From: Desulfovibrionaceae bacterium UBA3823
Lineage (GTDB): Bacteria; Desulfobacterota; Desulfovibrionia; Desulfovibrionales; Desulfovibrionaceae
Direction: 5' to 3'
DNA length: 24,689 nucleotides
Assembly (NCBI GenBank): GCA_002369295.1
Contig: DFDR01000154.1
Span: forward strand, 1 to 24,689
The notes under the pieces were generated by a model. The model saw nothing but the letters and a program-made list of their open reading frames with translations, was not told the DNA's origin and ran no database searches. Numbering within the stretch: position 1 is the stretch's first letter; each line of letters opens with the position of its first letter. Of the stretch, positions 8,023-15,612 are shown piece after piece. The position numbers were made by a program, and so were the translations under genes.

Positions 8023-8318
8023 GCGCTTTCGGCTCCTTTTGGCACGGGGCCAAGCTGAGGGAAAGGAATCGCAGAAACTCGTGACGCAAAGGGGAGCTGC
8101 TGGAATGAAGGGATGGTGTCGGCGCAGAACCTCCTGTTCGAGGCTGGCCCAGGCGCGCAGGGCGCGGGGCCGCGGCGCTTCGACCATACACCGGTGCTGG
8201 CATTTCGTTCAGTGATCTTCATCACGCGGGGAGCAGGCCGGAGGCCGCCAGAGGCTGTGGCGGAACGCGGGCAAGTGTGGTAGCTGTCGCTAACCGACGA
8301 AACCCCAAGGGAGGAAAC
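8023..8318. other. Divergent intergenic region between nrfH and purH
   Basis: These 296 bases separate the divergent nrfH and purH genes. Besides the CRP/FNR-type dyad and promoter candidate they contain a small perfect hairpin, CCGCCA/TGGCGG (8245-8263), on the purH side. The ribosome site AAGGGAGG is at 8307-8314. I could not identify a convincing purH promoter. Confidence 0.5.
8183..8225 (-). promoter_or_regulatory. Candidate CRP/FNR-type site and promoter for nrfHA
   Basis: GTGATCTTCATCAC (8212-8225) is a perfect GTGAT-N4-ATCAC dyad matching the core of CRP/FNR-family operators. On the minus strand a -10-like TATGGT (8188-8183) follows, with the dyad centre 33 bases from the -10 centre. 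That places the site near -42, the usual position for class II activation. The -35 region (TGAACG) is poor, as expected for an activator-dependent promoter. Transcription would start near 8176, about 150 bases before the TTG start of nrfH. The regulator is not in this window. Confidence 0.5.
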
Positions 8319-9596
8319 ATGGCTGATCTCAAATCAATGTACAAGACCATTGTCAAGGAAACGTTCCCGGACGATCTTACCATCACCCTCGGCAGCGAGA
8401 AGCTCGTCTACCGCAAGCGCCAGTGGGAGCTTGCCGGCGAGCTCAAGGGTTTGAGATACGGCGAAAATCCTGACCAGCCGGCCGCGCTCTACGAGCTGGT
8501 GGACGGCGCTGTCACGCTGGGCGGCCTCTCATGGCGCATGCCCGGCCAGGGCATCGTCTCCTCGCTCTCCGAGGCCCAGATGATCCAGGCCGGCAAGCAC
8601 CCCGGCAAGACCAACCTCACCGACGTGGACAACGGCGCCAACATTCTGCAGTACCTCACCCAGAAGCCGGCTGCGCTCATCATCAAGCACAACAACCCCT
8701 GCGGCGCCGCCTGGTCCGACGAGGGCGTTGCCGACGCCCTGTCCAAGGCCTTCTGGTGCGACCGCATCGCGGCCTTCGGCGGCGCCGTCGTCGTGAACCG
8801 CCCCTTCACGAAGGAGGCTGCCGAACTCGTGGCCGCCAACTACTTCGAGGTGGTCGCGGCCCCTGCCTTTGAAGAGGGCGTGGTGGACATCCTCAAGTCC
8901 CGCAAGAATCTCCGCATCATGGAGCTGCCCGGTCTCGGCGAACTCGACAAGCTCGTCGCCTCGGCCTTCCTCGACATCAAGTGCCTCTCCGACGGCGGCC
9001 TCGTGCTCCAGAAGTCCTTCCAGAACAGGATCCTGACGGACGCCGACTTCCTGCCCGCCGAAGCGACGGACAAGGCCGGCAACACCTACATCGCCCGCAG
9101 GCCAAGCCGGCAGGAGCTCGACGACCTGCGCTTCGCCTGGGCTGTCGAGGCCGGCGTCACCTCCAACTCCGTCATCTTCGCCCGCGGCGGCGCCACCACC
9201 GCCATCGGCACCGGCGAGCAGGACCGCGTCGGCTGCGTGGAGCTTGCCATCTACAAGGCCTACCACAAGTACGAGGATATCATTGCCTTCAAGGAGCTCG
9301 GCCTCACCCTCTACGAGCTCAAGGAAAAGGCCAAGGCAGACGCCGGCTTTGCGGCAAAGCTCAAGGACATCGAGGAGCGCGCCAGGGCCGACAAGGGCGG
9401 CCTTGCCGGTTCCGTCATCATTTCCGACGGCTTCTTCCCCTTCCGCGACGGCGTCGATGTCGCCATGGCCCAGGGCGTCACCGCAATCGGCCATCCTGGC
9501 GGCTCGTTGCGCGACTGGGAAGTCATCCAGGCCGTCAACGAGCACAGCCCGCAGGTGGCCATGGTCTTCACCGGGCAGCGCTCCTTCAAGCACTAG
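8319..9596 (+). CDS. purH: AICAR formyltransferase (PurH C-terminal domain only)
   Basis: The 425-residue protein corresponds to the AICAR transformylase part of PurH, which formylates AICAR to FAICAR using 10-formyl-tetrahydrofolate. Signatures are LRYGENPDQPAALY (about residues 45-58), the catalytic-lysine loop IIKHNNPCGAA (K123, H124) and the C-terminal FPFRDGVD/GGSLRDWEVI region. The N-terminal MGS-like IMP cyclohydrolase domain of the usual bifunctional protein (about 200 residues) is absent, so another protein must close the IMP ring. I chose the ATG at 8319, which has AAGGGAGG immediately upstream; an earlier in-frame start gives a non-conserved 14-residue extension. cobB begins eight bases after the stop codon, indicating one transcript. 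Confidence 0.93.
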   Translation: MADLKSMYKTIVKETFPDDLTITLGSEKLVYRKRQWELAGELKGLRYGENPDQPAALYELVDGAVTLGGLSWRMPGQGIVSSLSEAQMIQAGKHPGKTNLTDVDNGANILQYLTQKPAALIIKHNNPCGAAWSDEGVADALSKAFWCDRIAAFGGAVVVNRPFTKEAAELVAANYFEVVAAPAFEEGVVDILKSRKNLRIMELPGLGELDKLVASAFLDIKCLSDGGLVLQKSFQNRILTDADFLPAEATDKAGNTYIARRPSRQELDDLRFAWAVEAGVTSNSVIFARGGATTAIGTGEQDRVGCVELAIYKAYHKYEDIIAFKELGLTLYELKEKAKADAGFAAKLKDIEERARADKGGLAGSVIISDGFFPFRDGVDVAMAQGVTAIGHPGGSLRDWEVIQAVNEHSPQVAMVFTGQRSFKH

Positions 9597-9604
9597 GATC
9601 GCCG

Positions 9605-11062
9605 ATGCCTGCGCAGGAAGACCTGTTCCGCACGGCGCAAAGCCTCCCCCGCCTGACCGTGTCCTCGCTGTCGGGCGGAGGCGGCAAGACGCTCCTCAGC
9701 CTCGGTCTGGCCGGGGCGCTGACGGAGCAGGGCTTCGAAGTCGTGCCCTTCAAGAAGGGGCCCGACTACATCGATGCGGCCTGGCTTGCGGCCGCTGCCG
9801 GAAGACCCGCCTCCAACCTTGATCCCTTCTTCCTCGCGCCAGACCGCCTGCGCTCGCTCTTCGTGCACCAGGTCGCGCGCACGGCATCGCCGGCGGCTCT
9901 TGCCGAGGGGCGGTGCCTCGCCCTCGTCGAGGGCAACCGCGGGCTCTACGACGGCATGGATCTGGAGGGATCCTGCTCCACGGCCTCGCTGGCGCGGGAT
10001 CTGGAGGCGCCAGTCCTCCTCTCCCTCAACGCCACCAAGATGACCCGCACGGCGGCAGCCCTCATCCAGGGCATCATGGGCTTTGAAAAGGGGCTGCGCT
10101 TTGCTGGCGTGGTGCTCAACCAGGTCGGCCGCGCCCGCCATGCCAGCTACCTGCGCGCCTGCATCGAGCAATACACGGACATGCCCGTGCTCGGCGAGTT
10201 GCCGAGACTCGCGGAGAATCCCCTGCCCGAGCGGCAGATGGGCATAGCCTCCCTGCTCGGCGACAGGCTCTCCGAAACCTGCGAAAGCGCGCTGGCGATC
10301 CTGAAGGCCCACGTGCGCGAGCATGTAGATCTGGACCTCATCCTCGAGGCTTCCCGCACGGCGGGAAGCCTTGAGAACGTTGCCCCCTTCTGGGACGGCG
10401 AACCCGTCGCGCCTGCCGATCCGCCCGTCATTGCCGTCGTCAGGGACGCCAGCCTCTGGTTCTACTACCGCGAGAACTTCGAGGCCTTGGAGCGCGCCGG
10501 CGCCAAGCTGGCGTTTGTCTCGCTGCTGGACGGCGGTGCCTGGGACTTCGCCGGCATCGATGCCGTCTACCTCGGCGGCGGCTTTCCGGAAGACTACCTG
10601 GATGCGCTCAGCCAAAGCCCGCGCCTCAAGGAGCTGGCCTGCGAGGCGCGTCGCGGCCTTCCGGTCTACGCCGAATGCGGAGGCTTCATGATCCTCTCCC
10701 GCGCCATAGCCAGAGAGGGGCGAAGCTGGCCCATGGCAGGCCTCCTACCCGTGGACATCGACGTCTTTCCCCGGCCCAGGGGCCTCGGCTACGTCGAGGC
10801 CGTGGTGGCGAAGGAGAATCCCTACCATCCCCTCGGTCTGCGCCTGCGGGGCCACGAGTTCCACTATTCGACGGCCCGCAATGCCGGTTGCGAGCCTGTG
10901 CTCATGCTGGAGAAGGGCACGGGCATGGGGCAGGGCCGAGACGCCTTGGCTGCCGGCAGAGTCTGGGGCTCCTACACCCACATCTTTGCTCCAGCCGTGC
11001 CGACCTGGGCTGGCCGCTTTGTCGAGGCGGCCCGGGACTGGCAAAGTCGCAGACGCGCGTAG
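9605..11062 (+). CDS. cbiA: Cobyrinate a,c-diamide synthase
   Basis: The 485-residue enzyme (CbiA/CobB) amidates the a and c side chains of (hydrogeno)cobyrinate using glutamine and ATP in cobalamin synthesis. The N-terminal P-loop reads SGGGGKT (about residues 23-29), followed by KKGPDYIDAAW and NRGLYDGMD, both typical of the family. The C-terminal class I glutaminase domain has the nucleophile in YAECGGFM (C358) and the histidine in GSYTHIFAPA (H459). HEFHYST (about residues 417-423) is also family-typical. AGGA lies seven bases before the ATG. It is co-transcribed with purH, which has no obvious pathway link. cobS on the opposite strand acts later in the same pathway. Confidence 0.95.
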   Translation: MPAQEDLFRTAQSLPRLTVSSLSGGGGKTLLSLGLAGALTEQGFEVVPFKKGPDYIDAAWLAAAAGRPASNLDPFFLAPDRLRSLFVHQVARTASPAALAEGRCLALVEGNRGLYDGMDLEGSCSTASLARDLEAPVLLSLNATKMTRTAAALIQGIMGFEKGLRFAGVVLNQVGRARHASYLRACIEQYTDMPVLGELPRLAENPLPERQMGIASLLGDRLSETCESALAILKAHVREHVDLDLILEASRTAGSLENVAPFWDGEPVAPADPPVIAVVRDASLWFYYRENFEALERAGAKLAFVSLLDGGAWDFAGIDAVYLGGGFPEDYLDALSQSPRLKELACEARRGLPVYAECGGFMILSRAIAREGRSWPMAGLLPVDIDVFPRPRGLGYVEAVVAKENPYHPLGLRLRGHEFHYSTARNAGCEPVLMLEKGTGMGQGRDALAAGRVWGSYTHIFAPAVPTWAGRFVEAARDWQSRRRA

Positions 11063-11087
11063 CTGCGCTGCTGGCACGGCTGCAGGC

Positions 11088-11126
11088 GCAAGGCTCCGTT
11101 CCCGGACAGCGGGGGCGGAGCCTTGC
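11088..11126. other. Hairpin between convergent cbiA and cobS
   Basis: GCAAGGCTCCG (11088-11098) and CGGAGCCTTGC (11116-11126) form a perfect 11-bp inverted repeat with a 17-base loop between two convergent genes. There is no T-run on either side, so it could be an atypical bidirectional terminator or a 3'-end stabiliser. Confidence 0.5.
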
Positions 11127-11152
11127 CGATCCGGCACGCCGGCAGGGAAGAG

Positions 11153-11926
11153 CTAGCAGGCTGCCAGCAGGAAGCCCAGCTGGCTCAGCTCAATGGAGGC
11201 GCCGGCAAAGTCGCCGTTGAGGCCGCCGTGGCGCTGCGCCGTGCGGACTGTCCAGACAAGGACGCAGGTCTGCACAAGGCAGACTGCAAGCGCTCCGCGC
11301 CAGGGACGGCCGAAGGCGGGCAGGCTGAGCGCCATGAGGCCAAGCTGGAGCAGCGCCAGACTGCGGGGCCTGGCCGTCGGCCCTGCGGCAAAGCGCCCGC
11401 CGAGCGAAGCCGGATTGCGCGGCGAGGCGAAGCAGAAGACAAGGCTTGCCTGACAGCGCGACCAGGCAGGCGCAAGTGCAAGAACCAGCCAGTTTGCCGA
11501 GGCAGCGTGCGCCGAGGCGCAGAGCAGCTGGCCCGCAAAGACGGTGGCAAGGGCCGCGGCGCCGAAGGCGCCGATGCGGCTGTCCTTCATGACCTCCCAG
11601 AAGGCATCGCCCGTGCGGAAGCTGCCGAGGGCGTCCGCAACGTCGCAGAGTCCGTCCCAGTGCAGGGCGCGCGAGAGCAGCATCTCTGCGCCCAGCCAGG
11701 CAAAGCCGGCAAGCATGGCCTGCAGCAGGGCAGGGACGGCGGAGTCGGCGAGATGGAGCGAGAGCAGGGCTGCCGCGCCCGTGCAGGCAAGTCCCAGCAC
11801 GAGGCCTGCCGCACCAAACCAGGGCAGCAGGCTCGGCAGAGCAGACCCCGAGCACATGCGTGCCGGCACGAGGCAGGTGAAGAAGGCGAGCGCGTCCAGA
11901 AATCGGGACAGGCTGGCTCCGTGCAT
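11153..11926 (-). CDS. cobS: Adenosylcobinamide-GDP ribazoletransferase (cobalamin synthase)
   Basis: The 257-residue membrane enzyme joins adenosylcobinamide-GDP to alpha-ribazole phosphate, a late step of cobalamin synthesis. Visible motifs are the metal-binding LHWDGLCDVADALGSF (about residues 88-103), KDSRIGAFG (114-122) and the C-terminal GGLNGDFAGASIELSQ, which corresponds to the family GGxTGDxxGA motif. Several hydrophobic helices span the remainder. Usual members read HxDGxxDxxDG; here the final G is A, a minor change. The ATG at 11926 lies three bases after the rex stop with no clear ribosome site, so translation is probably coupled to rex. The presence of cbiA opposite supports cobalamin synthesis in this organism. 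Confidence 0.92.
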   Translation of the reverse strand: MHGASLSRFLDALAFFTCLVPARMCSGSALPSLLPWFGAAGLVLGLACTGAAALLSLHLADSAVPALLQAMLAGFAWLGAEMLLSRALHWDGLCDVADALGSFRTGDAFWEVMKDSRIGAFGAAALATVFAGQLLCASAHAASANWLVLALAPAWSRCQASLVFCFASPRNPASLGGRFAAGPTARPRSLALLQLGLMALSLPAFGRPWRGALAVCLVQTCVLVWTVRTAQRHGGLNGDFAGASIELSQLGFLLAAC

Positions 11927-11929
11927 GGG

Positions 11930-12571
11930 CTAGGCGCGCGTTGCGCTGTGATTGAAGGCCAGCGAATAGAGGTGGTGGAAGAAGTCGACGTATTCGACAT
12001 CGACGTGGCTCGGCACCTTGATGCGCGCTGGAGCGAAGTTGAGGATGGAGGTGATGCCGGCGTTGACGAGGTGCGTGGCCGCCCGCTGGGCACGCTGCGG
12101 CGGCGTCGTGATAAGGCCTATCTCGATCTTGTTTTCTGCCACGAGGGCCGGCATCTCCTTGGTGCAGTGCACTTCGAGGCCGTGAACGATTTCACCAATC
12201 TTGAAGGGATCGCAGTCGAAGATGCTCACGATGTTGAAATTGCGGGCACGGAAGTCGCTATGGTTGAGCAGGGCCTTGCCGAGGTTGCCCACGCCGATGA
12301 GGGCCATCTTCCACTCCCTGTCCACATCGAGGGCCGAGGTGATGGCTGCCAGGAGCGAGATGACTTTGTAGCCAACGCCACGTATGCCGAATTCGCCGAA
12401 ATAAGCGAGATCCTTGCGAATTTGCGAACCGTTTACTCCGCAGGCCTCAGCCAGGGGAATGGAGGAGATGATTTCCGTGCCTTCCCGCGCAAGGTTTTCG
12501 AGCACTTGGACGTAGATGGCCAGACGGCGGATGGTGGCGCGGGGGATGTGCATGCTTTTGTGGGAGTCCAT
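11930..12571 (-). CDS. rex: Redox-sensing transcriptional repressor Rex
   Basis: Rex binds DNA when NAD+ predominates and releases it when NADH rises, controlling anaerobic energy genes. The N-terminal winged helix shows VNGSQIRKDLAYFGEFGIRGVGY (about residues 46-68), and the Rossmann domain has IGVGNLGKALL (92-102), both canonical. I chose the ATG at 12571, giving 213 residues. A GTG at 12637 would extend the frame by 22 residues, but it lies in the predicted -10 box. An ATG six codons into the chosen frame is also possible. cobS follows after three bases. The promoter is flanked by inverted TTGTGAAA sequences that resemble Rex half-sites, suggesting autoregulation. Confidence 0.96.
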   Translation of the reverse strand: MDSHKSMHIPRATIRRLAIYVQVLENLAREGTEIISSIPLAEACGVNGSQIRKDLAYFGEFGIRGVGYKVISLLAAITSALDVDREWKMALIGVGNLGKALLNHSDFRARNFNIVSIFDCDPFKIGEIVHGLEVHCTKEMPALVAENKIEIGLITTPPQRAQRAATHLVNAGITSILNFAPARIKVPSHVDVEYVDFFHHLYSLAFNHSATRA

Positions 12572-12610
12572 GGGAACCTGCTTTTCGGCCGAGCGAGTTC
12601 GGCCTTGAAC

Positions 12611-12677
12611 GCTTGTGAAATTTTTAGCCAAACTCACTATACGTCAAGTGATAGGCCGATTCAAGCTTTTCACAAGC
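12611..12677 (-). promoter_or_regulatory. rex promoter flanked by inverted Rex-like half-sites
   Basis: On the minus strand TTGAAT (12664-12659) and TATAGT (12641-12636) are spaced by 17 bases, a good sigma-70 promoter. It is bracketed by a perfect 10-bp inverted repeat, GCTTGTGAAA and TTTCACAAGC (12611-12620 and 12668-12677), each arm containing TTGTGAAA, the half-site of known Rex operators. Neither arm has a strong adjacent second half, so this is not a textbook operator. Occupation of both could block the promoter. Confidence 0.5.
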
Positions 12678-12822
12678 TTCACAGTTCCTTGGCGAAGCCA
12701 CTTTCCTTTGAAAATACGGACTGTTCCGGTCGCCTATGGGCAGGCTCGTGCTTTGTTTCACGAAGGCGTCGTCCTTCTTGCCTGTTTGTGGTCCGTGCCT
12801 GCTTGCCCATGGCTGCAGGGCG

Positions 12823-12853
12823 AAAAAAAAGGGCCTTCCCGAAGGAAGGCCCC
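12823..12853 (-). terminator. Intrinsic terminator of the atpZIBE operon
   Basis: On the minus strand GGGCCTTCC and GGAAGGCCC form a perfect 9-bp stem around a TTCG tetraloop, followed directly by eight T residues. It lies 25 bases after the atpE stop. This is the clearest terminator in the window. Confidence 0.95.
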
Positions 12854-12877
12854 GTTGGATTCACTCAGACTGCTGTA

Positions 12878-13231
<354 letters not shown>

Positions 13232-13290
13232 TTATATGGTGGGGTCGAAAACGTCGACCATTCCCCGCAACGTTGAGCCGGTCCGAAGGC

Positions 13291-13995
13291 CTAGTGTTCG
13301 GGACCTTCGATGGCGCCCTTGATGTAGAACATGGTCAGCATGAAGAACACGAGGGCCTGCATGCACTTGGCCAGGAGGAACAGGGCGTAGACCGGGATGG
13401 TGCCCAGAATGGGCGCCATGATGAAGAACAGAATGAGAACGATTTCCTCGCCCTTGATGTTTCCGAATAGACGGAGGGAGAGAGAGACAGGGCGGGAAAG
13501 GTGGGAAACGACTTCCAGCGGGAACATGAGCGGAATGAGCCACTTGGAGATCCCGAGGAACTGCTTGATGTACTTGTGGTGCCACACGATGATGCCGATC
13601 ACGTGGTACAGCACAAAGACGAACAGGGCCATGCTCACCGTCGTGTTCAGGTTGGCGGTAGGAGCGTCGAGGCCCGGAATGAGGCCCATGAGATTGGAAG
13701 TGATGATGTAGATGAACACGCAGGAAAGGAACGGCACGTACTTGGGGCCGTTCTTTTCGCCCATCGTGTTCACGATGAACTTGTCTAGGGTGTCAATCAC
13801 CGCTTCCCAGAAATTTTGCAGTTTTCCCGGTACCAGCGTGAGCCGTTTCTTCAGGATCCAGGCGGTGGTGAACAGGATTGCCATGCAGACCCAGGAGTAG
13901 AAGACGTGGCTGAACACGACTTCCTGGCCGCCGATGGTGATCGAGTCCATCCCGACGAAGGTTGAAAGGAGTACCGGATGAGCCAAACCAGCCAT
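13291..13995 (-). CDS. atpB: F0F1 ATP synthase subunit a
   Basis: The 234-residue membrane protein is the F0 stator subunit that carries the ion channels next to the c ring. The essential arginine is visible in [14 protein letters not shown] (R175). The preceding HLSRPVS and the C-terminal helix [20 protein letters not shown] are also typical, and five to six hydrophobic segments cover the remainder. The ATG at 13995 is preceded by AGAGGGAGG. It lies between atpI and atpE, 83 bases before atpE. No atpF, b-subunit or F1 gene is present, so those must be encoded elsewhere, as in other Desulfovibrio-like genomes. Confidence 0.97.
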   Translation of the reverse strand: MAGLAHPVLLSTFVGMDSITIGGQEVVFSHVFYSWVCMAILFTTAWILKKRLTLVPGKLQNFWEAVIDTLDKFIVNTMGEKNGPKYVPFLSCVFIYIITSNLMGLIPGLDAPTANLNTTVSMALFVFVLYHVIGIIVWHHKYIKQFLGISKWLIPLMFPLEVVSHLSRPVSLSLRLFGNIKGEEIVLILFFIMAPILGTIPVYALFLLAKCMQALVFFMLTMFYIKGAIEGPEH

Positions 13996-14056
13996 TGTGA
14001 AGCCTCCCTCTTTAACGTTGAACGTCAGCGTTTTCCCCGGTTGCAGGCCGCGCCAA

Positions 14057-14485
14057 CTACCTGTTGGTGAACCTTTCCCACGCTAATGTCAACAGTGGAG
14101 CAAAAGTTCCAGCTGCCACACCTGCGAGCAGCGCAAGTGGCGGAGCCTTGCCCCAGACCACAGCGGCGAACAGGCCGAATGCTAGAATTGCCAGCCTGAG
14201 GAGGAAGCGGAAAAGAACAGCTCTGAGGAAGGCCGTGCTGTAGGCTCCGAGCGGAGCCTTCAGAAAGAAGCGCGCCCAGCTGAAGACGACGAAGGTCATC
14301 GCCGCAAAGCCCGCCCCCATCCAGATGCACCACATCGACTCCACCATGGCGGCTGCGCTGCCGACGAAGAAGATGCAGAGCGTCAGGAGGATCTGGTTCC
14401 TGACGACAGGCAGTATCAGCGGGTGGTCGATGCCGCGGCGTTTCAGCCAGCCGTCAAGGCCTCCGCTCAGATTGCTTGCCGCCAT
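14057..14485 (-). CDS. atpI: ATP synthase subunit I (AtpI-like assembly protein)
   Basis: The 142-residue protein has four hydrophobic segments (about residues 25-50, 52-70, 85-108 and 110-130) and sits directly upstream of atpB, the usual place for AtpI, which helps assemble the c ring or supplies Mg2+. Sequence conservation in this family is low, so the call rests on position and topology. The ATG at 14485 overlaps the end of atpZ by 32 bases, and its GAGG is immediately adjacent to the ATG, so the exact start is uncertain. Overlap suggests translational coupling. Confidence 0.8.
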   Translation of the reverse strand: MAASNLSGGLDGWLKRRGIDHPLILPVVRNQILLTLCIFFVGSAAAMVESMWCIWMGAGFAAMTFVVFSWARFFLKAPLGAYSTAFLRAVLFRFLLRLAILAFGLFAAVVWGKAPPLALLAGVAAGTFAPLLTLAWERFTNR

Positions 14486-14801
14486 CCTCAGACTCGTCTT
14501 TGTTTTGAGGTTCCCCTTCAGGTGAGATTTTGAGAACGGACCCAGGCCGCTTCAGCGCATCCCTGTTCATCTTGTCGACCAGCCCCTTGGTGTCCACGTA
14601 GACATTCAGAAAGCCGGCGCCGATGCCGATGACCAGAAAGGCGAGCTTCAGCCAGGGGCCAGTGCCCAGCCACTTATCGAGGAAATAGCCGATGGCCACG
14701 CCCACGAGGGGGCCGCTGACCATGTGCATGCCGATGACGCCAGTGGAGGCCATGCCTTCAATGCCATGCTTTTGCGCTTGGAGAACGTCTTTGAACGACA
14801 T
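14454..14801 (-). CDS. atpZ: AtpZ/AtpI-family small membrane protein
   Basis: The 115-residue protein has two transmembrane hairpin helices, GVIGMHMVSGPLVGVAIGYF and LKLAFLVIGIGAGFLNVYV, separated by DKWLGTGPW, the AtpZ (DUF AtpZ/AtpI) pattern. It then has a charged tail ending GKQSERRP. AtpZ with AtpI has been proposed to serve F0 assembly or divalent cation supply. I start it at the ATG at 14801, where GAGGAAG lies upstream. An alternative ATG at 14867 would add 22 non-conserved residues and sits next to the predicted promoter. It is first in the operon. Confidence 0.85.
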   Translation of the reverse strand: MSFKDVLQAQKHGIEGMASTGVIGMHMVSGPLVGVAIGYFLDKWLGTGPWLKLAFLVIGIGAGFLNVYVDTKGLVDKMNRDALKRPGSVLKISPEGEPQNKDESEDGGKQSERRP

Positions 14802-14857
14802 GCTGCTTCCTCGATTGAAGGCCTCAGCCCCTGAAGGGCAGTCGGCCTCGGCGCGAA

Positions 14858-14886
14858 GTACTAGCATATGGATCGCACCGCGTCAA
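14858..14886 (-). promoter_or_regulatory. Candidate promoter of the atpZIBE operon
   Basis: On the minus strand TTGACG (14886-14881, 5 of 6) and TAGTAC (14863-14858, weak -10) are spaced by 17 bases. Transcription would start near 14851, about 50 bases before the atpZ ATG. Confidence 0.45.
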
Positions 14887-14948
14887 TGCGCAATCCGCGG
14901 CTTCTGCAGTCTCTCCGGTGCGCTCCAGGCCTTGGAAAATGCGGTCTG

Positions 14949-15042
14949 GAGGGGTGGACAGCCGTTGACCTGGCGGTCTACAAGCCTCTGCCAGCACTTG
15001 TGCATCAACCCCTCAGCCTGGCACAGCGTGCCGGAGGATTCC
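14949..15042 (+). other. Structured-looking leader of mntP
   Basis: GAGGGGT (14949-14955) can pair with ACCCCTC (15008-15014), enclosing CTGGC/GCCAG (about 14970-14994). A small GGCA/TGCC hairpin (15020-15032) sits just before the GGAGG ribosome site. I looked for the conserved core of the yybP-ykoY manganese riboswitch, common before mntP genes, and did not find it. The fold is a suggestion from visible complementarity. Confidence 0.3.
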
Positions 15043-15612
15043 GTGCTGCTCTTCCTTGCCACCAATACCCTGCTCGGCGTCGGCCTCGCCATGGACGCTT
15101 TTTCCGTCTCCTGCGCCAACGGCCTGCACGAGTCCGGCATGTCCTTCCGGCGCATGTCCGCCATTGCGGGAACCTTCGGCTGGTTCCAGTTCATGATGCC
15201 CCTCGCCGGCTGGTTCTGCGTCCACAAGGCCCTGGAGCACTACGTCGCCTTCGCGCCCTTCATCCCCTGGATGGCGTTTGGCCTGCTGCTCTGGATAGGC
15301 GTCAAGATGATCCGCGAAGGCCTGCGCGGCGGGACGCAGAAGGAGCGCTGCTCCGTTTCCGGCGGAGCGCTCTTCGTCCAGGGCGTGGCCACCTCCATCG
15401 ACGCCCTCTCGGTCGGCTTTGCCATTGCCGACGACAACTTTGGCATGGCCCTGTTCGCGTCGCTCATCATCGGCACCACAACCTACGCCATCTGCCTGGG
15501 CGGCCTTGCCATCGGCAAGCGGGTGGGCACGATGCTCTCCGACAAGGCCTCGGTGCTCGGCGGCGCCATTCTCGTCGCCATCGGCATCGAAGTCCTCGTC
15601 AGAGGCCTCTAG
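15043..15612 (+). CDS. mntP: Manganese efflux pump MntP
   Basis: The 189-residue protein has the MntP duplicated signature: GLAMDAFSVSCANGL near the N-terminus (D18) and TSIDALSVGFAIAD in the second half (D120), with about six membrane helices. It exports Mn2+ from the cytoplasm. Length is typical. I chose the GTG at 15043 because GGAGG lies five bases upstream and the family starts at this point. The frame is open further upstream but reads into the divergent atp promoter. The stop codon overlaps that of the opposing 239-residue gene in a single CTAG. Confidence 0.93.
   Translation: MLLFLATNTLLGVGLAMDAFSVSCANGLHESGMSFRRMSAIAGTFGWFQFMMPLAGWFCVHKALEHYVAFAPFIPWMAFGLLLWIGVKMIREGLRGGTQKERCSVSGGALFVQGVATSIDALSVGFAIADDNFGMALFASLIIGTTTYAICLGGLAIGKRVGTMLSDKASVLGGAILVAIGIEVLVRGL

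Larger units (their letters stand above)
12572..12877. other. Intergenic region between atpE and rex
   Basis: These 306 bases hold the rex promoter and its inverted repeats (12611-12677) and the atpE terminator (12823-12853). The middle, about 12680-12820, shows no gene, no convincing hairpin and no further promoter that I can support. Confidence 0.5.

Noticed and set aside
12611..12630. A single textbook Rex operator
   Set aside because: TTGTGAAA is present but the matching second half within 18 bases is degenerate (about 4 of 7), so only the half-site arrangement is reported.
14868..15042. yybP-ykoY manganese riboswitch before mntP
   Set aside because: The conserved core sequences were not visible; only generic pairing is present.
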